DNA from: Gluconobacter cadivus
Lineage (GTDB): Bacteria > Pseudomonadota > Alphaproteobacteria > Acetobacterales > Acetobacteraceae
Direction: 5' to 3'
DNA: 64,000 bases
Assembly (NCBI RefSeq): GCF_015244745.1
Contig: NZ_JABCQI010000001.1
Span: 186,001 to 250,000 of the forward strand
Shown: positions 46,655 to 56,340 of the stretch, one piece after another
Numbering within the stretch: position 1 is the first letter of the stretch
Layout: each line of letters opens with the position of its first letter
Notes under the pieces: generated by a model
The model's input: the letters and a program-made list of their open reading frames with translations, nothing else
Databases searched by the model: none
What the model was told of the DNA's origin: nothing
Translations under genes and position numbers: made by a program

Positions 46655-46940
46655 GTCTGTTCCTGACTGTTGTTTGGTCCGCTCGCCCGTTCTGGACCAC
46701 GAGAACGCCCGGCGCGCAAGCCTCCTGCGCCGGACATGCCCCTTTCCCGCGTTCAGCAAAATATTTTCACAAAACCCAGCGTTTTTACGAAATGAAAACG
46801 TCTTTGCGCCATCGTCCCGCCACGGATGCCCGCCACCAATGAGCGTCAGTCATGCATCAGCCAACTGTTCGACGACGGCACGATTTGCTAGGACACTGCG
46901 CGTAACGAAGTTTTGTCCTGTATAGACGGGGGAAGAAAAA

Positions 46941-47858
46941 ATGGACCAGATCAGCCCCGGTTTCGCCGAAACCGTTCGTCCAGACGTACCTCACGACGCC
47001 CTCAAGCAGGACGCCAAAGCCTGGTTCGAAACCCTCCGTGACCGCATCTGCGCGTCCTACGAAAAGCTCGAAGACGAAGCATCCGAAGGTGGTTCGCAGG
47101 TCCTGCGCGACCGCACCGCCCCCGGCCGCTTCGAACGCACGGCCTGGAGCCGCCCGGAAGGCGGTTCAGGTGTCATGTCCGTCATGCGCGGCCGCGTATT
47201 CGAGAAAGTCGGCGTCAATGTCTCGACCGTCTGGGGTGAGTTCTCCCCCGAATTCCGCAAAAACATCCAAGGTGCCGAAGAAGACCCGCGTTTCTTTGCA
47301 ACCGGCGTCTCCCTCGTCGCCCATCCGTGCAATCCGCATGTCAGTGCCGCGCATTTCAACACGCGCATGATCATCACGACGAAAGGCTGGTTCGGCGGCG
47401 GCGGGGACATCACGCCCATGTTCCCTGACAGCGCAGAAGCGCGGTCGGACGCGGACTATTTCCACAAATCGTTCGAAGATGCCTGCAACCGGCACGATCC
47501 GGAGCATTACCCCCGCTTCAAGGAATGGTGCGACCGGTACTTCCACCTGTCCCACCGCAATGAGCCACGCGGTCTGGGTGGCATTTTCTACGACCAGTTC
47601 TCTACCGGAAATGTGGATCAGGACTTCGCCTTCACGAAGGATGTCGGCATGGCCTTCCATGATGCCTACCCCGCTGTCGTGCGCCGCCGGATGTTCACCC
47701 CATGGACCGAAGCGGACCGCGATGCCCAGCTCATCCGCCGTGGCCGGTATGTGGAGTTCAACCTGCTGCATGACCGTGGCACGCTGTTCGGTCTCAAGAC
47801 AGGGGGCAACACCGAAGCGATCCTCATGAGCATGCCGCCGGAAGTCCGCTGGCCGTGA
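46941..47858 (+). CDS. hemF: Oxygen-dependent coproporphyrinogen III oxidase
   Basis: Decarboxylates coproporphyrinogen III to protoporphyrinogen IX with oxygen. It is 305 residues. The conserved blocks [19 protein letters not shown] and [10 protein letters not shown] (with WFGGG) are present, as is [16 protein letters not shown] near the end. A GGGGGAAG ribosome site precedes the ATG. Its TGA overlaps the GTG of the next gene. The aerobic enzyme suits an obligately aerobic acetic acid bacterium. Confidence 0.97.
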   Translation: MDQISPGFAETVRPDVPHDALKQDAKAWFETLRDRICASYEKLEDEASEGGSQVLRDRTAPGRFERTAWSRPEGGSGVMSVMRGRVFEKVGVNVSTVWGEFSPEFRKNIQGAEEDPRFFATGVSLVAHPCNPHVSAAHFNTRMIITTKGWFGGGGDITPMFPDSAEARSDADYFHKSFEDACNRHDPEHYPRFKEWCDRYFHLSHRNEPRGLGGIFYDQFSTGNVDQDFAFTKDVGMAFHDAYPAVVRRRMFTPWTEADRDAQLIRRGRYVEFNLLHDRGTLFGLKTGGNTEAILMSMPPEVRWP

Positions 47859-48937
47859 GACTCACCCGACGTGCCGCCCTGAAAGGGCTGGCGGCCCTTG
47901 GCGGAACCGCTCCCTTCCTGAACACCCCGGCCCGCGCCGGGACGCTGACGGATGTTCAGCTCCTTCTGGGCGGCACGCTCGCCTCCATCCCCGGCCAGTT
48001 CGCAGAACTGGCAAGTGGCGCCATTTCCCGCACACTGGGTCTGGCGACGCCTCTCGAACTGACCCCCGATATCGGACAGGACGGCGTTCGCGCCGCAAAT
48101 CTGTTCGATGCCAACAGCGCGCCTGACGGCAATACGGCGCTGGCCTTTCCCGGCGCCACACTTCTGGCATCCCTGACAGGCGATTCCCGCGTCCATTACG
48201 ATTTCGGACGCTGGACTCCCGTTTTGGTGGCTTCCACCACAACCGTCGTCATTGCCCGCGCCGAACTGCACAAAACCCTGCGCAGCCGCCTGACGGGTTT
48301 CTTCCACGATCATCCCGTCCGCCTTGCCGTCTCCCGCATTGGCGGCCCGGAACTGAATGCCCTGATGGGCCTCTCGCTGCTAGGTCTGCGCCCTATTCCC
48401 GTGCCCGGTTATGTGGACTCATCAAACGCCCTGACCGCCCTGCACGAAGGCACCGTCGATGCCGTGCAGATTTCTCCCTACACGCTCGACCGACCGCTTG
48501 ATGACGTCCTCGCCAACCTGCCGGAAGGCACGAGCGCGATCTATTACACCGGCGACCTGACCGACACGCATTCGACGAGCATCCCCATTTTCATGGAAGC
48601 CTATCAGCAGGCCCGGCACCGCGCGCCCGAAGGGCCGTTCTATCACGCCTGGCAGGCCGTCTCCGCCGCCGCAGATACGGCCATGGCCATTGCCCTCCCC
48701 ATGCTGACCCCGCCTGAGATCGTCGCGCAATGGAACCGCGCCTGCACGGCTGCCACGGCGGATACCGGTGTGAGGCGCTGGGCCGAGACGCATCATTTCA
48801 AGCTGGTCACGGGCGACAACGCGGCCCCGTTCCTCTCACGTGCCGTTCCCGATCTGGGCGCCACGCTGGCCCTGCGCCGCTGGCTCTCCGTCAATACACC
48901 GCGCTGGCGCGAGGGGCAGGAAACACGCCATCTCTGA
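47855..48937 (+). CDS. Tat-exported periplasmic binding protein, TctC/Bug-like
   Basis: A 360-residue protein with a twin-arginine-type signal ([15 protein letters not shown]) and a cleavage-type ARA. The mature part looks like a bilobal substrate-binding protein of the TctC/Bug group, with elements such as [22 protein letters not shown] and [15 protein letters not shown]-like residues ([17 protein letters not shown]). Confidence in the family is moderate. There are no partner TctA/TctB membrane genes nearby. GTG start coupled to hemF. Ligand unknown. Confidence 0.65.
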   Translation: MRLTRRAALKGLAALGGTAPFLNTPARAGTLTDVQLLLGGTLASIPGQFAELASGAISRTLGLATPLELTPDIGQDGVRAANLFDANSAPDGNTALAFPGATLLASLTGDSRVHYDFGRWTPVLVASTTTVVIARAELHKTLRSRLTGFFHDHPVRLAVSRIGGPELNALMGLSLLGLRPIPVPGYVDSSNALTALHEGTVDAVQISPYTLDRPLDDVLANLPEGTSAIYYTGDLTDTHSTSIPIFMEAYQQARHRAPEGPFYHAWQAVSAAADTAMAIALPMLTPPEIVAQWNRACTAATADTGVRRWAETHHFKLVTGDNAAPFLSRAVPDLGATLALRRWLSVNTPRWREGQETRHL

Positions 48938-48942
48938 CAGCG

Positions 48943-49506
48943 TCAGCGACGGCGTGTTTTCAGCAAAATCCGGACCGATCCGTGATTGGCCGCATGGGGA
49001 TGCACAACGGCCAGAACCATCGACCGCAGATCCCCGCGCTGAAGCCACATTGGAAGCTCACGACGGATCAACCCGCTGGTCTGTCCACTTCCAAGCCCCG
49101 TCACCACTTCTACGCAGCGCCAATTCCGCACTCGCGCGCGCTGCATGAAATCATACAGCCGCTCGAAGGCCTCCTGCACGACATAGCCATGCAGATCGAG
49201 CCGCGCATCCACCTTCATCTGCCCGCGTGACAGACGCTTCCAGCTCGTATCATCCAGCCCCGGCGCACGGACACCTACCGAAAGCTCCACAGGACGCGGT
49301 TTCGTCTTCTCAGACTGTACAGGCAGGAAAGAGCGTCCCGTCACGACGGGCATGGAGCGCGGTGCCTCCGATATGGACGCAGGAGGCTCGACCTTGGCCG
49401 CAGGCACCAGACGACGCGGGGAGCGTGGAGACCGCAACGGCTTGATATCGCGAACAACCATCCACCACAACGTCGCTTCCTCCTTCCTCAGATCCCGCTT
49501 CGCCAC
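48943..49506 (-). CDS. Smr-domain protein
   Basis: A 187-residue protein with a C-terminal Smr domain: DARLDLHGYVVQEAFERLY and VVTGLGSGQTSGLIRREL. Smr domains nick or cleave nucleic acid, some on collided ribosomes. The N-terminal half has the alphaproteobacterial pattern WWMVVRDIKPL and then a Pro-rich linker. I chose the GTG at 49506, which follows GAGGA by 5 bases. An ATG at 49542 is possible. It is convergent with the binding protein gene, 5 bases apart. Confidence 0.85.
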   Translation of the reverse strand: MAKRDLRKEEATLWWMVVRDIKPLRSPRSPRRLVPAAKVEPPASISEAPRSMPVVTGRSFLPVQSEKTKPRPVELSVGVRAPGLDDTSWKRLSRGQMKVDARLDLHGYVVQEAFERLYDFMQRARVRNWRCVEVVTGLGSGQTSGLIRRELPMWLQRGDLRSMVLAVVHPHAANHGSVRILLKTRRR

Positions 49507-49662
49507 ACTATCCTCACTTCCTGTCCGGCCACCCTTGTCCATCAGACAGTTCAGGCCCCGAGCATGTAACGGCTTCGGGCATCATTGAACAATGTTCTTT
49601 CGGGACTTTCCGCCTGCGGATGCGTTTACGCCTCACGTTCCATTTTCCGAAAGAACAGGGCC

Positions 49663-49872
49663 ATGAGCCATCTGACACAGGAAGAGCGCGACAACCTCCC
49701 CGACAGCGCCTTCGCCCTGCCTGAAAAACGCGCCTATCCGATCGATACCCGCGCTCGCGCCAGCAACGCCAAGGCCCGCGCCACACAGGAATACGAACGC
49801 GGCCTGCTGACGGCGGAAGAGCGTGAACGGATCGACAAGGCCGCTGACCGCCGCCTCGCGCAGGACGATTGA
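49663..49872 (+). CDS. Small charged protein with LPDSAFALPEKRAYPI motif
   Basis: A 69-residue protein. The N-terminal pattern LTQEERDNLPDSAFALPEKR followed by AYPI and DTRARASNAKARA resembles a short motif found in phage and bacterial proteins of unknown function. The rest is helical and charged. ATG at 49663 preceded by a GGGCC stretch without a strong ribosome site; the frame is open 26 codons further. Function unknown. Confidence 0.6.
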   Translation: MSHLTQEERDNLPDSAFALPEKRAYPIDTRARASNAKARATQEYERGLLTAEERERIDKAADRRLAQDD

Positions 49873-49998
49873 ACTGCCCACATCACTTCAGGCGCCGTCT
49901 CTTACATAAAGCCATTTTAAATTCACTTGACGTTAAGGACCATGCCGTCAGTCTCGCTTGCAACGCCAGACCGGCCCAAGACCGACTTAGGATCTTCC

Positions 49999-51183
49999 AT
50001 GCCCCTGCCTCTCCTGCGCAAATTCGCCCCCCTTCTCGCCAGCACCGCCCTTTGTTTCAGCGCGGCACAGGCCGCAGCCCCATCCGGCGCCCAGAAACCC
50101 GGAACCATCACAGCCTCGGCGCCGCTGGCCGCAGCCCTCAGCCTGCCGGATGCCGGACGCGCCCTGCGTATCACCTATCTTTCGACGAACGGCATTACCG
50201 GCAAGGGCCTCGTTCCCGTCACGGCCGAAATCATCCTTCCCCCCGGCCCTGCGCCAAAAGGCGGCTGGCCGATCGTCGCCTGGGCACACGGCACTGTCGG
50301 CGTGGACGATAGCTGCGCGCCCTCTCTCAATCCCTATAACGATCGCAACAGCACCTATCTTTCAACATGGATGAAACGCGGTTTCGCCATCGTCGCAACG
50401 GACTATCAGGGCCTCGGCGGCCCCGGCACGCATGCCTATCTGGACACCCGCGTCGAAGCCTATAGCGTCCTCGACAGCATCCGCGCCGCACTGGCCAACG
50501 TGCCGGACCTGCAAAACAAAATCATGATTGTCGGCCAGTCTCAGGGCGGTGGCGCCGCCGTCGCTACGGCGGCCTATGCGCCGACCTACGCCCCCGAACT
50601 GGACATCCGCGGCACCGTGGCCACCGGAGCCCCCTACGTCACGCCCGAACTTCTTGGGGATCTGCTCAAGAATGCCGCCCATCCCGACGCAGGCTACAGC
50701 CCGCTCGTCGATTATGTCCTCTACCTTGCCACCGGACTGGCAGGATACGACCCGCATTTCCGTCCCGAAGAAGCCTTCACCCCCAAAGCGCTGCCCTTCT
50801 ATCGCAAGGCGGCGCATGAATGCCTGACGTCCCTGTCCCAGCAGACGCAGGCCGCTGGCCTGACATTGCACAACACGCTCCAGCCGACCTTTCTCAAGGC
50901 TATCAGCCCGGCTCTGAAGGGCATGGAGTTCCCAACCCTCAAGCTGGCCCAGCCTCTTTTCACCGGGACAGGCACAGAAGACCGTGACGTCCCTCCTGCA
51001 CTCCAGCTCGGACTGGTCAAAGCGGCCTGCGCCGCCGGATCGCTTGTTCAGGCACATCTCTACAAGGGTCTGAACCACAGTGAGACGGTCAACGGCTCTC
51101 TGGCCGATTCCGCGATCTTCACCAACGAAGTCATGACCGGCCAGCCCGTCCCGCCGCAGTGCAACCCCGTGTCGCAGCAATAA
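49999..51183 (+). CDS. Secreted alpha/beta hydrolase, secretory-lipase type
   Basis: A 394-residue exported hydrolase. The signal peptide is about residues 1-26, ending SAAQAA. The nucleophile elbow is IVGQSQGGGAAVA, an acidic residue lies in GTGTEDRDVPPALQ, and the histidine in KGLNHSETV. The WAHGTVGVDDSCAPS block is typical of the secretory lipase family (LIP). It may act on esters or lipids in the periplasm or outside. The frame is open 24 codons upstream of this start; I use the one with a signal peptide. Confidence 0.82.
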   Translation: MPLPLLRKFAPLLASTALCFSAAQAAAPSGAQKPGTITASAPLAAALSLPDAGRALRITYLSTNGITGKGLVPVTAEIILPPGPAPKGGWPIVAWAHGTVGVDDSCAPSLNPYNDRNSTYLSTWMKRGFAIVATDYQGLGGPGTHAYLDTRVEAYSVLDSIRAALANVPDLQNKIMIVGQSQGGGAAVATAAYAPTYAPELDIRGTVATGAPYVTPELLGDLLKNAAHPDAGYSPLVDYVLYLATGLAGYDPHFRPEEAFTPKALPFYRKAAHECLTSLSQQTQAAGLTLHNTLQPTFLKAISPALKGMEFPTLKLAQPLFTGTGTEDRDVPPALQLGLVKAACAAGSLVQAHLYKGLNHSETVNGSLADSAIFTNEVMTGQPVPPQCNPVSQQ

Positions 51184-51207
51184 GCCCTTACAGACACAGC
51201 CCATAAG

Positions 51208-51241
51208 AAAACGGCCCCGGATGATCCGGGGCCGTTTTTTA
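51208..51241. terminator. Bidirectional terminator
   Basis: ACGGCCCCGGA pairs with TCCGGGGCCGT around TGA, with A-run on the left and T-run on the right. It sits between the convergent lipase and peroxidase genes. Confidence 0.92.
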
Positions 51242-51262
51242 TTTCCGCAGGTTCCGCAGACT

Positions 51263-52738
51263 TTAGTTCGAAGCCGGAGCCTGTAGCGGCTGATCAGCGG
51301 GCACATCCTTCAGAGGAATGCCTTCATATTTGCCTGTCAGCGTCTTGAGGAACGCCACGATATCCGTGACATCCTGATCGGCAATGTCCCGATCCGGTGT
51401 CTCGTAACGCGCCATTTCCCGTACGACCTGCTCCAGCGTGGTGGCCGAGCCATCATGCAGCCACGGTCCGGTCAGTTCGACATTGCGCAGGTTCGGAACC
51501 TTGAACCGCGCCCGATCGCCTTCCGCATGGGTCACAGACAGACGCCCTTCGTCGGCAGCTGTCAGCTTCGTGTGACGGTTTTCGAAATACGGGCCTTCCA
51601 ACCCAAGAATCTCGTAAGCGTCACCGCCCACGGCAATACCGCTATGGCAGCCTGAGCAGCCGATTTCCTTGAAGCGCTCATAGCCGCGCTTTTCCTGCGC
51701 CGTGATCGCCTTCGCATCGCCCTTCAGATACAGATCGAAACGGCTGTCCGGCGTGATCAGCGTCTTTTCATATTCCGCAATCGCCCCCGTGATCGTGTCC
51801 TTGTCGATCTGATCGGAACCGAATGCCGCCTCGAACTGCCCGGCATAGGCGGGAGTGCTCCGAACATGCTCAGCCACTGTCGCCCAATCATGCGAACCCA
51901 TTTCGAGCGGGTTCATGACCGGCCCTGCTGCCTGCTCCGCCAGATCCTTCGCACGACCGTTCCAGAACTGGGACATGCTGAACACGGAATTATAGACGCT
52001 GGGTACATTGATCGGCCCCTTTTGGCCCCCAATACCCGTCGCGGTCGTCAGATTGTCCACGCCACCCTTGTCCAGACCATGACAGCTTGCACAGTTGAGC
52101 GTTCCGTCACCCGACAAGCCCTTGTCGAAGAACAGCGCCCGGCCGAGTTCGGCCTTCTTCCAGTCCACTCCCACGCTCTCGGGAATTGGCTGGATCGGCT
52201 CGCCACGGAACTGCGCTGCCACGCCCGGCGTCGCATAATAACGCTCGCGCTGTTCACGCACCCAATTCAGGATGTCCACGCGCTGCTTTTCGTTCAGATG
52301 GGCATGCGGATGCATCAGCAAATAGGCCGCCGGCGGCATACGGTTTTGGGTGATGACTTCCTCGATGCGGGAAAGCTGCTCGACCGAAGGCGGCTTGCCC
52401 TGCTGCAACGCGGCCAGAACCGGTGCATATTCAAAATGACGCTGTCCCTGCACCAAGTCGCGCTTCATGATCTGGTTGGCCAGCGGCAGGCTGAAATAGA
52501 ACGGCAGGTTCGCATTCTGCGTGTGGCAGTAATCGCAGCGCACTTCGCGCAGAGCCGCAAAAGCCGCCATGGCCGTCGGGTCCTGTCGCGTCGGGCTGCT
52601 GGCAGGAAGCTGCGGTGCTCCAGCATGATCGAAATGCTCGAGATAAGTGACAGTCCCGCCCCAAGCGACAACGCCCAGCGCCACCAGACCGGCAATTCCC
52701 TTTGTAATCGTGCTGGAACGCACCACTTTTCTCCTCAT
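51263..52738 (-). CDS. Three-haem cytochrome c peroxidase, YhjA type
   Basis: A 491-residue membrane-anchored cytochrome c peroxidase of the MauG/CcpA superfamily. One N-terminal transmembrane segment (GIAGLVALGVVAWGG) is followed by three haem c motifs: CDYCH, CASCH and CSGCH. The extra N-terminal haem domain is what distinguishes YhjA-like quinol peroxidases from classical two-haem enzymes. It should reduce hydrogen peroxide in the periplasm, perhaps with quinol as donor. The ATG at 52738 is preferred; a TTG at 52783 is possible. Needs cytochrome c maturation. Confidence 0.88.
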   Translation of the reverse strand: MRRKVVRSSTITKGIAGLVALGVVAWGGTVTYLEHFDHAGAPQLPASSPTRQDPTAMAAFAALREVRCDYCHTQNANLPFYFSLPLANQIMKRDLVQGQRHFEYAPVLAALQQGKPPSVEQLSRIEEVITQNRMPPAAYLLMHPHAHLNEKQRVDILNWVREQRERYYATPGVAAQFRGEPIQPIPESVGVDWKKAELGRALFFDKGLSGDGTLNCASCHGLDKGGVDNLTTATGIGGQKGPINVPSVYNSVFSMSQFWNGRAKDLAEQAAGPVMNPLEMGSHDWATVAEHVRSTPAYAGQFEAAFGSDQIDKDTITGAIAEYEKTLITPDSRFDLYLKGDAKAITAQEKRGYERFKEIGCSGCHSGIAVGGDAYEILGLEGPYFENRHTKLTAADEGRLSVTHAEGDRARFKVPNLRNVELTGPWLHDGSATTLEQVVREMARYETPDRDIADQDVTDIVAFLKTLTGKYEGIPLKDVPADQPLQAPASN

Positions 52739-52819
52739 ACTCACGGTGTCGTGATAATGTCGAAAAGTGACACGCAAAGTCAAAGTGATTGAACCTGTCA
52801 GAAAAACAGGTGTCGTCGA

Positions 52820-53638
52820 TTAATCTTCGTCCTCGTGATCGATCGCAGCCCGCACCCTCTTGCGCGCCACGTTCACATAAGACGTATCGGTATCAATCCC
52901 GATCCCCACACACCCCATCCGCTCCGCCGCCACCAGCGTCGTCCCGGAGCCCATAAACGGGTCCAGCAACACGCCACCGGGCCGCAGCCCGTGCAGCCGG
53001 ATGCAGGCTTCGGGAAGCGCCACCGGGAACGTCCCCGGATGGCTGAACTTCTCCTTGCGGCTGCGCACGGTCTCGTAGGGAATAAACCATGTATCGCCCC
53101 GGCAACGCCGGTCCGTAATGTGCTGCCGCCGCACGATATTGCTCTTGTCCGTAAACGGCACACCCGCATCCAGCCGCTGCACAGGCACGTTTCCCGTCTT
53201 GGTCAGATGGAACACATGCTCATGGTTGCGGTTGACGAAACGCGCAGAATTCAGTGGCTTGAAATGTCCGTAGGTGATCTCACCGACCGAAATCGACTTG
53301 ATCCAGGTGATGTGGTTCTGGAGCACGAACAGCTTGCGCAGCCGCGTCATCAGCTCGAACGGCAGCCAGGGCTGGGACGACGATCCTGCAATATTCAGGA
53401 AAAACGACCCATCATCTTTCATCACACGACACAAACTGGTGCAGACATCCTCCAGCCAGTCCAGATACGCGTCTTCCGGCAGCCGGTCCTGATATGTCCG
53501 GTACGACACACCCAGATTATAGGGCGGCGACGTCACCACCACGTCCACGCTCTGCGACGGCATCCGCTTGAGAACCGTCGTGCAGTCTCCCCGGATCAGC
53601 GTATGAACACCGAGTTTTTCCCGGCGACTGCGGATCAT
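52820..53638 (-). CDS. Orphan site-specific DNA methyltransferase, beta class
   Basis: A 272-residue methyltransferase with motif IV (TSPPYN, residues 36-41) before motif I (DPFMGSGTT, about residues 235-243), the order of the beta class. SPPY is commonly found in N4-cytosine enzymes, while the N6-adenine enzymes including CcrM usually have DPPY, so C-N4 methylation is possible. No restriction endonuclease gene is adjacent. The ATG at 53638 overlaps the mltA stop (53635) by 4 bases, giving translational coupling. A longer frame begins at 53734. Recognition sequence unknown. Confidence 0.87.
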   Translation of the reverse strand: MIRSRREKLGVHTLIRGDCTTVLKRMPSQSVDVVVTSPPYNLGVSYRTYQDRLPEDAYLDWLEDVCTSLCRVMKDDGSFFLNIAGSSSQPWLPFELMTRLRKLFVLQNHITWIKSISVGEITYGHFKPLNSARFVNRNHEHVFHLTKTGNVPVQRLDAGVPFTDKSNIVRRQHITDRRCRGDTWFIPYETVRSRKEKFSHPGTFPVALPEACIRLHGLRPGGVLLDPFMGSGTTLVAAERMGCVGIGIDTDTSYVNVARKRVRAAIDHEDED

Positions 53639-54777
53639 TGCGCCCCGGAATCCGCAGGTGGGCGCGGCAGAAACAGCACCATCCGGCCATGTGCATGCAG
53701 GTTCCCAGCGATGGACTGCGCGCTCGCACCCCACCCTGTGAACAGATCGGCGCGTCCCGCACCTTTGATATCCGTCCCGATATCCTGCGCGAACACCAGA
53801 TGATCCCAGGTCGCGGGCTGGCCCGCGCCATAGGGCAACTTCGTTTCGATCCAGAGCGGCATCGCAAATGGCACCAGAGACCGGTCAATCGCCACGGAAC
53901 GTCCAGCCGTCAGCGGCGTCCCAAACGCGCCTTTCGGCCCCTGCGCCAGATTACCGTCGTCACGACGGAAAAAGACATAGTTCGGATTGCGCTCCAGCAC
54001 AGACATCATCTGGTCCGGGTGGGTTTCCAGCCAGTTCCGGATGCTGTCCATGCTGACACCATCCGCAGGCAGTTCGCCCTGCTGCACAAGCACACGCCCC
54101 AGCGGCACATAAGCCTGCCCGTTGCGCCCGTCATAGCTCACACGCACCTGTCCGCCATCCGGCAGGATCAACCGCCCTGAGCCCTGAATCTGCAAAAACG
54201 ACAGATCGATCGGGTTTTTCAGCCAGGCGACCTCAAGCCCCTGCCCTTCCAGTGCGCCGCCATCAATCGCGGCCCGGTCGTAATAGGGTGCGAACTGTCC
54301 GTTCACCCATCGACCGCTGACCATCTGGCCATTGGTCGCCTTCGCCCGGACGAGATCATGCGGACGGCCATAGACCGGCGTCTGATACTCCCCGCCACGT
54401 GTCAGGGACGCAGGGATCTGTGGCTCGAAATAACCGGTATAGAAAGCTTCAGTGCCGGTCTCGTAAGGCTGGAACCATGTTTCGAGATATGTTCTGGCGT
54501 CCGTTGCCGTCGCCAGCGCCGTACAGGCATTGCTCCAATCGGCAGCATGGCGCCCGTAACTGATGGCGTCGCTTCCGCCAAGAAGCGTCTCAGGCGGCAA
54601 CTGTGCCAGTCGATGGCACTCCTCCCGAAGCAGCGGCATCAGCGATGCAAAATCCTCCTGCCCCCATCCGGCAAGCGAATCATATCCTACGGGAGAAAGC
54701 GAAAATGACGACGGCACCTCTTGCGGCGTACAGCCGCACAACACACCGAGAGTCAGCAGAGTCAGCAGTTTTTTCAT
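53635..54777 (-). CDS. mltA: Membrane-bound lytic transglycosylase A
   Basis: Cleaves the glycan strands of peptidoglycan. A lipoprotein signal (LTLGVLCGC, Cys16) starts the 380-residue protein. YTGYFEPQIPASL, IQGSGRLILPDGG and the catalytic 3D-domain region with FAQDIGTDIKGAGRADLFTG are visible. It is followed, with overlap, by the DNA methyltransferase gene. The Tim44-like gene precedes it by 36 bases. This mltA/timA association is common in alphaproteobacteria. Confidence 0.95.
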   Translation of the reverse strand: MKKLLTLLTLGVLCGCTPQEVPSSFSLSPVGYDSLAGWGQEDFASLMPLLREECHRLAQLPPETLLGGSDAISYGRHAADWSNACTALATATDARTYLETWFQPYETGTEAFYTGYFEPQIPASLTRGGEYQTPVYGRPHDLVRAKATNGQMVSGRWVNGQFAPYYDRAAIDGGALEGQGLEVAWLKNPIDLSFLQIQGSGRLILPDGGQVRVSYDGRNGQAYVPLGRVLVQQGELPADGVSMDSIRNWLETHPDQMMSVLERNPNYVFFRRDDGNLAQGPKGAFGTPLTAGRSVAIDRSLVPFAMPLWIETKLPYGAGQPATWDHLVFAQDIGTDIKGAGRADLFTGWGASAQSIAGNLHAHGRMVLFLPRPPADSGAQ

Positions 54778-54813
54778 CGGACAGGCAGAAAACTCGAACA
54801 GAAAAAATAACGA

Positions 54814-55608
54814 TCAGGCCGGGCAGGACGCTGCGAGACGCCATTGTGCATCGGATTGTCCTGCCACACGCTCGAACAGCCACAGATCATGGAACTCGGT
54901 GACGGCTTCGGTTCCGACCACGGGCTCGCCCTGACGATCGGTCAGGATATTTACCTGCCGTGATACGATCCGCACCTCGATTCGGCCTGTCCGCTGCCCG
55001 TCGTCCGCAGACACCAGCATCGCATCCAGAATGGAGAGGCTTTCAACGCCGCGAAGATCACTCCGCTGTGTCTCACCAGCCTGCGTCCGCGCGTCGATCG
55101 CAGCCGAAAAGCTCTCCAGCGCAGCGGGCGTCAGTAGTTTTTCAAGCGCGGCACGGTCCCCGACTGCGAAGGCTGGAACGACCTGCCGGAACGTGTCTTC
55201 AGCGTCTTTCAGAAAACCTGAGGGTGAGAAGCCGGGGAAAGTCGTTCCAATTTCAGCCAGAACGCCACCGACACGGGTTACGGGTGCGGGAATTTCATAG
55301 TCCACATCCGGCACTGTGGCGGCGAACGCACCGTTATCGCCCTTGCCCGAAGCCTGTCCCGGGAGCGGAGGCGGCGCGCCTGGACGCGTTGCATCAGGAG
55401 CAGCGCCCTTCTGCGGTCCGAAACCGAACCGGCCACCGCCCGGACGTTCCTGCCGCACACCCTGCATTCCGACGCGACGGCCGAGCACACGGTACAGCCT
55501 CACACCCAGCACTACTGCGAGCACGAACAAGACCACGAGGTCCCAGGGGAAAGAATGGCCAGCATGTGCCATGAGGCCTGCGGGGAGGTGAATGTCGTCA
55601 GAAGACAT
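54814..55608 (-). CDS. Tim44-like (TimA) membrane-associated protein
   Basis: A 264-residue protein with one N-terminal membrane helix (LVVLFVLAVVLGVRLYRVLG), a Gly/Pro-rich linker and a C-terminal Tim44-fold domain (about residues 120-264) with FADRAALEKLLTPAALE-like sequence and the LFERVAGQSDAQWRLA end. Bacterial Tim44 homologues are related to the mitochondrial import motor subunit, but their role in bacteria is unclear. It is divergent from secB and upstream of mltA. Confidence 0.85.
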   Translation of the reverse strand: MSSDDIHLPAGLMAHAGHSFPWDLVVLFVLAVVLGVRLYRVLGRRVGMQGVRQERPGGGRFGFGPQKGAAPDATRPGAPPPLPGQASGKGDNGAFAATVPDVDYEIPAPVTRVGGVLAEIGTTFPGFSPSGFLKDAEDTFRQVVPAFAVGDRAALEKLLTPAALESFSAAIDARTQAGETQRSDLRGVESLSILDAMLVSADDGQRTGRIEVRIVSRQVNILTDRQGEPVVGTEAVTEFHDLWLFERVAGQSDAQWRLAASCPA

Positions 55609-55816
55609 GAAGCTCTGTTTCTCACTGTCCGGACTTTGCAGTGCCCGGTTTAAAGATCCGTTGCCCTACAGATAGGGTGCAATCCCTCTGATCTCAACCA
55701 TCTGTCGGCCAGAAGCGTGTCTTGGCGTTCAGCAGACATCATGCTACCGCCGAGGGATCGCAATCGTTTCAATCGATGTCCGCCATGGGGTTTGCCCCTG
55801 CGGAACCGGAGACCGC

Positions 55817-56338
55817 ATGTCAGAGAACACCGCCGACAACACCGTGATGGGTCAGGAAAACGTGCCGGCAATGCCGCTCGCCATCAACCTGCAATATACG
55901 AAGGATCTTTCCTTCGAAGTTCCGGCTGGCGCGTCCATTTTCGCAACGCTGCGCTCTGCCCCGCAGATTTCCGTCAACATCGACGTCCAGGCCAACCGCC
56001 TGGAAGAAGACCAGGCTGTCTATGAAGTCGCTCTGGCCGTCCGCGCCGAAGCCGCTGAACCGCCTGCACAGGAAGGTGGGCAGGCCGGTCGTACGGTGTT
56101 CATCGCCGAACTGACCTATGCTGCCGTTGTGACACTGACCAACCCGCCGCAGGAGCTGGTCGAGCCGATCCTGCTGGTTGAAGTTCCGCGCCTGATTTTC
56201 CCGTATGTCCGCGCCATCGTCAGCGATGTCACGCGTGACGGCGGCTTCCCGCCCGTCGTGCTTCAGCCGATCGACTTCGTGGCCCTGTGGCAGGCCAAGC
56301 GCGCCCAGCAGTTCCCGGAGCCCGCCGGCGAAGCCTGA
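55817..56338 (+). CDS. secB: Protein-export chaperone SecB
   Basis: A tetrameric cytoplasmic chaperone that keeps preproteins unfolded for SecA. The 173-residue protein shows LAINLQYTKDLSFEVP near residue 17, QPPQ-type NPPQELVEPILLVEVPRLIFPY, and DGGFPPVVLQPIDF, all typical of SecB. The last 20 residues are tail. It is divergent from timA, with a 208-base spacer, and convergent with hemD, two bases apart. Confidence 0.96.
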   Translation: MSENTADNTVMGQENVPAMPLAINLQYTKDLSFEVPAGASIFATLRSAPQISVNIDVQANRLEEDQAVYEVALAVRAEAAEPPAQEGGQAGRTVFIAELTYAAVVTLTNPPQELVEPILLVEVPRLIFPYVRAIVSDVTRDGGFPPVVLQPIDFVALWQAKRAQQFPEPAGEA

Positions 56339-56340
56339 TC

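Noticed and set aside
46655-46940. Riboswitch or promoter in the mtnP-hemF divergent spacer (TATAGA at 46921)
   Set aside because: The TATAGA lies only 15 bases before the hemF ATG, too near for a -10 with a ribosome site, and no known riboswitch core was recognised.
52820-53734. Longer version of the DNA methyltransferase starting at 53734
   Set aside because: The added 32 residues overlap the conserved 3' part of mltA and have no methyltransferase features; the ATG at 53638 gives the usual overlap.
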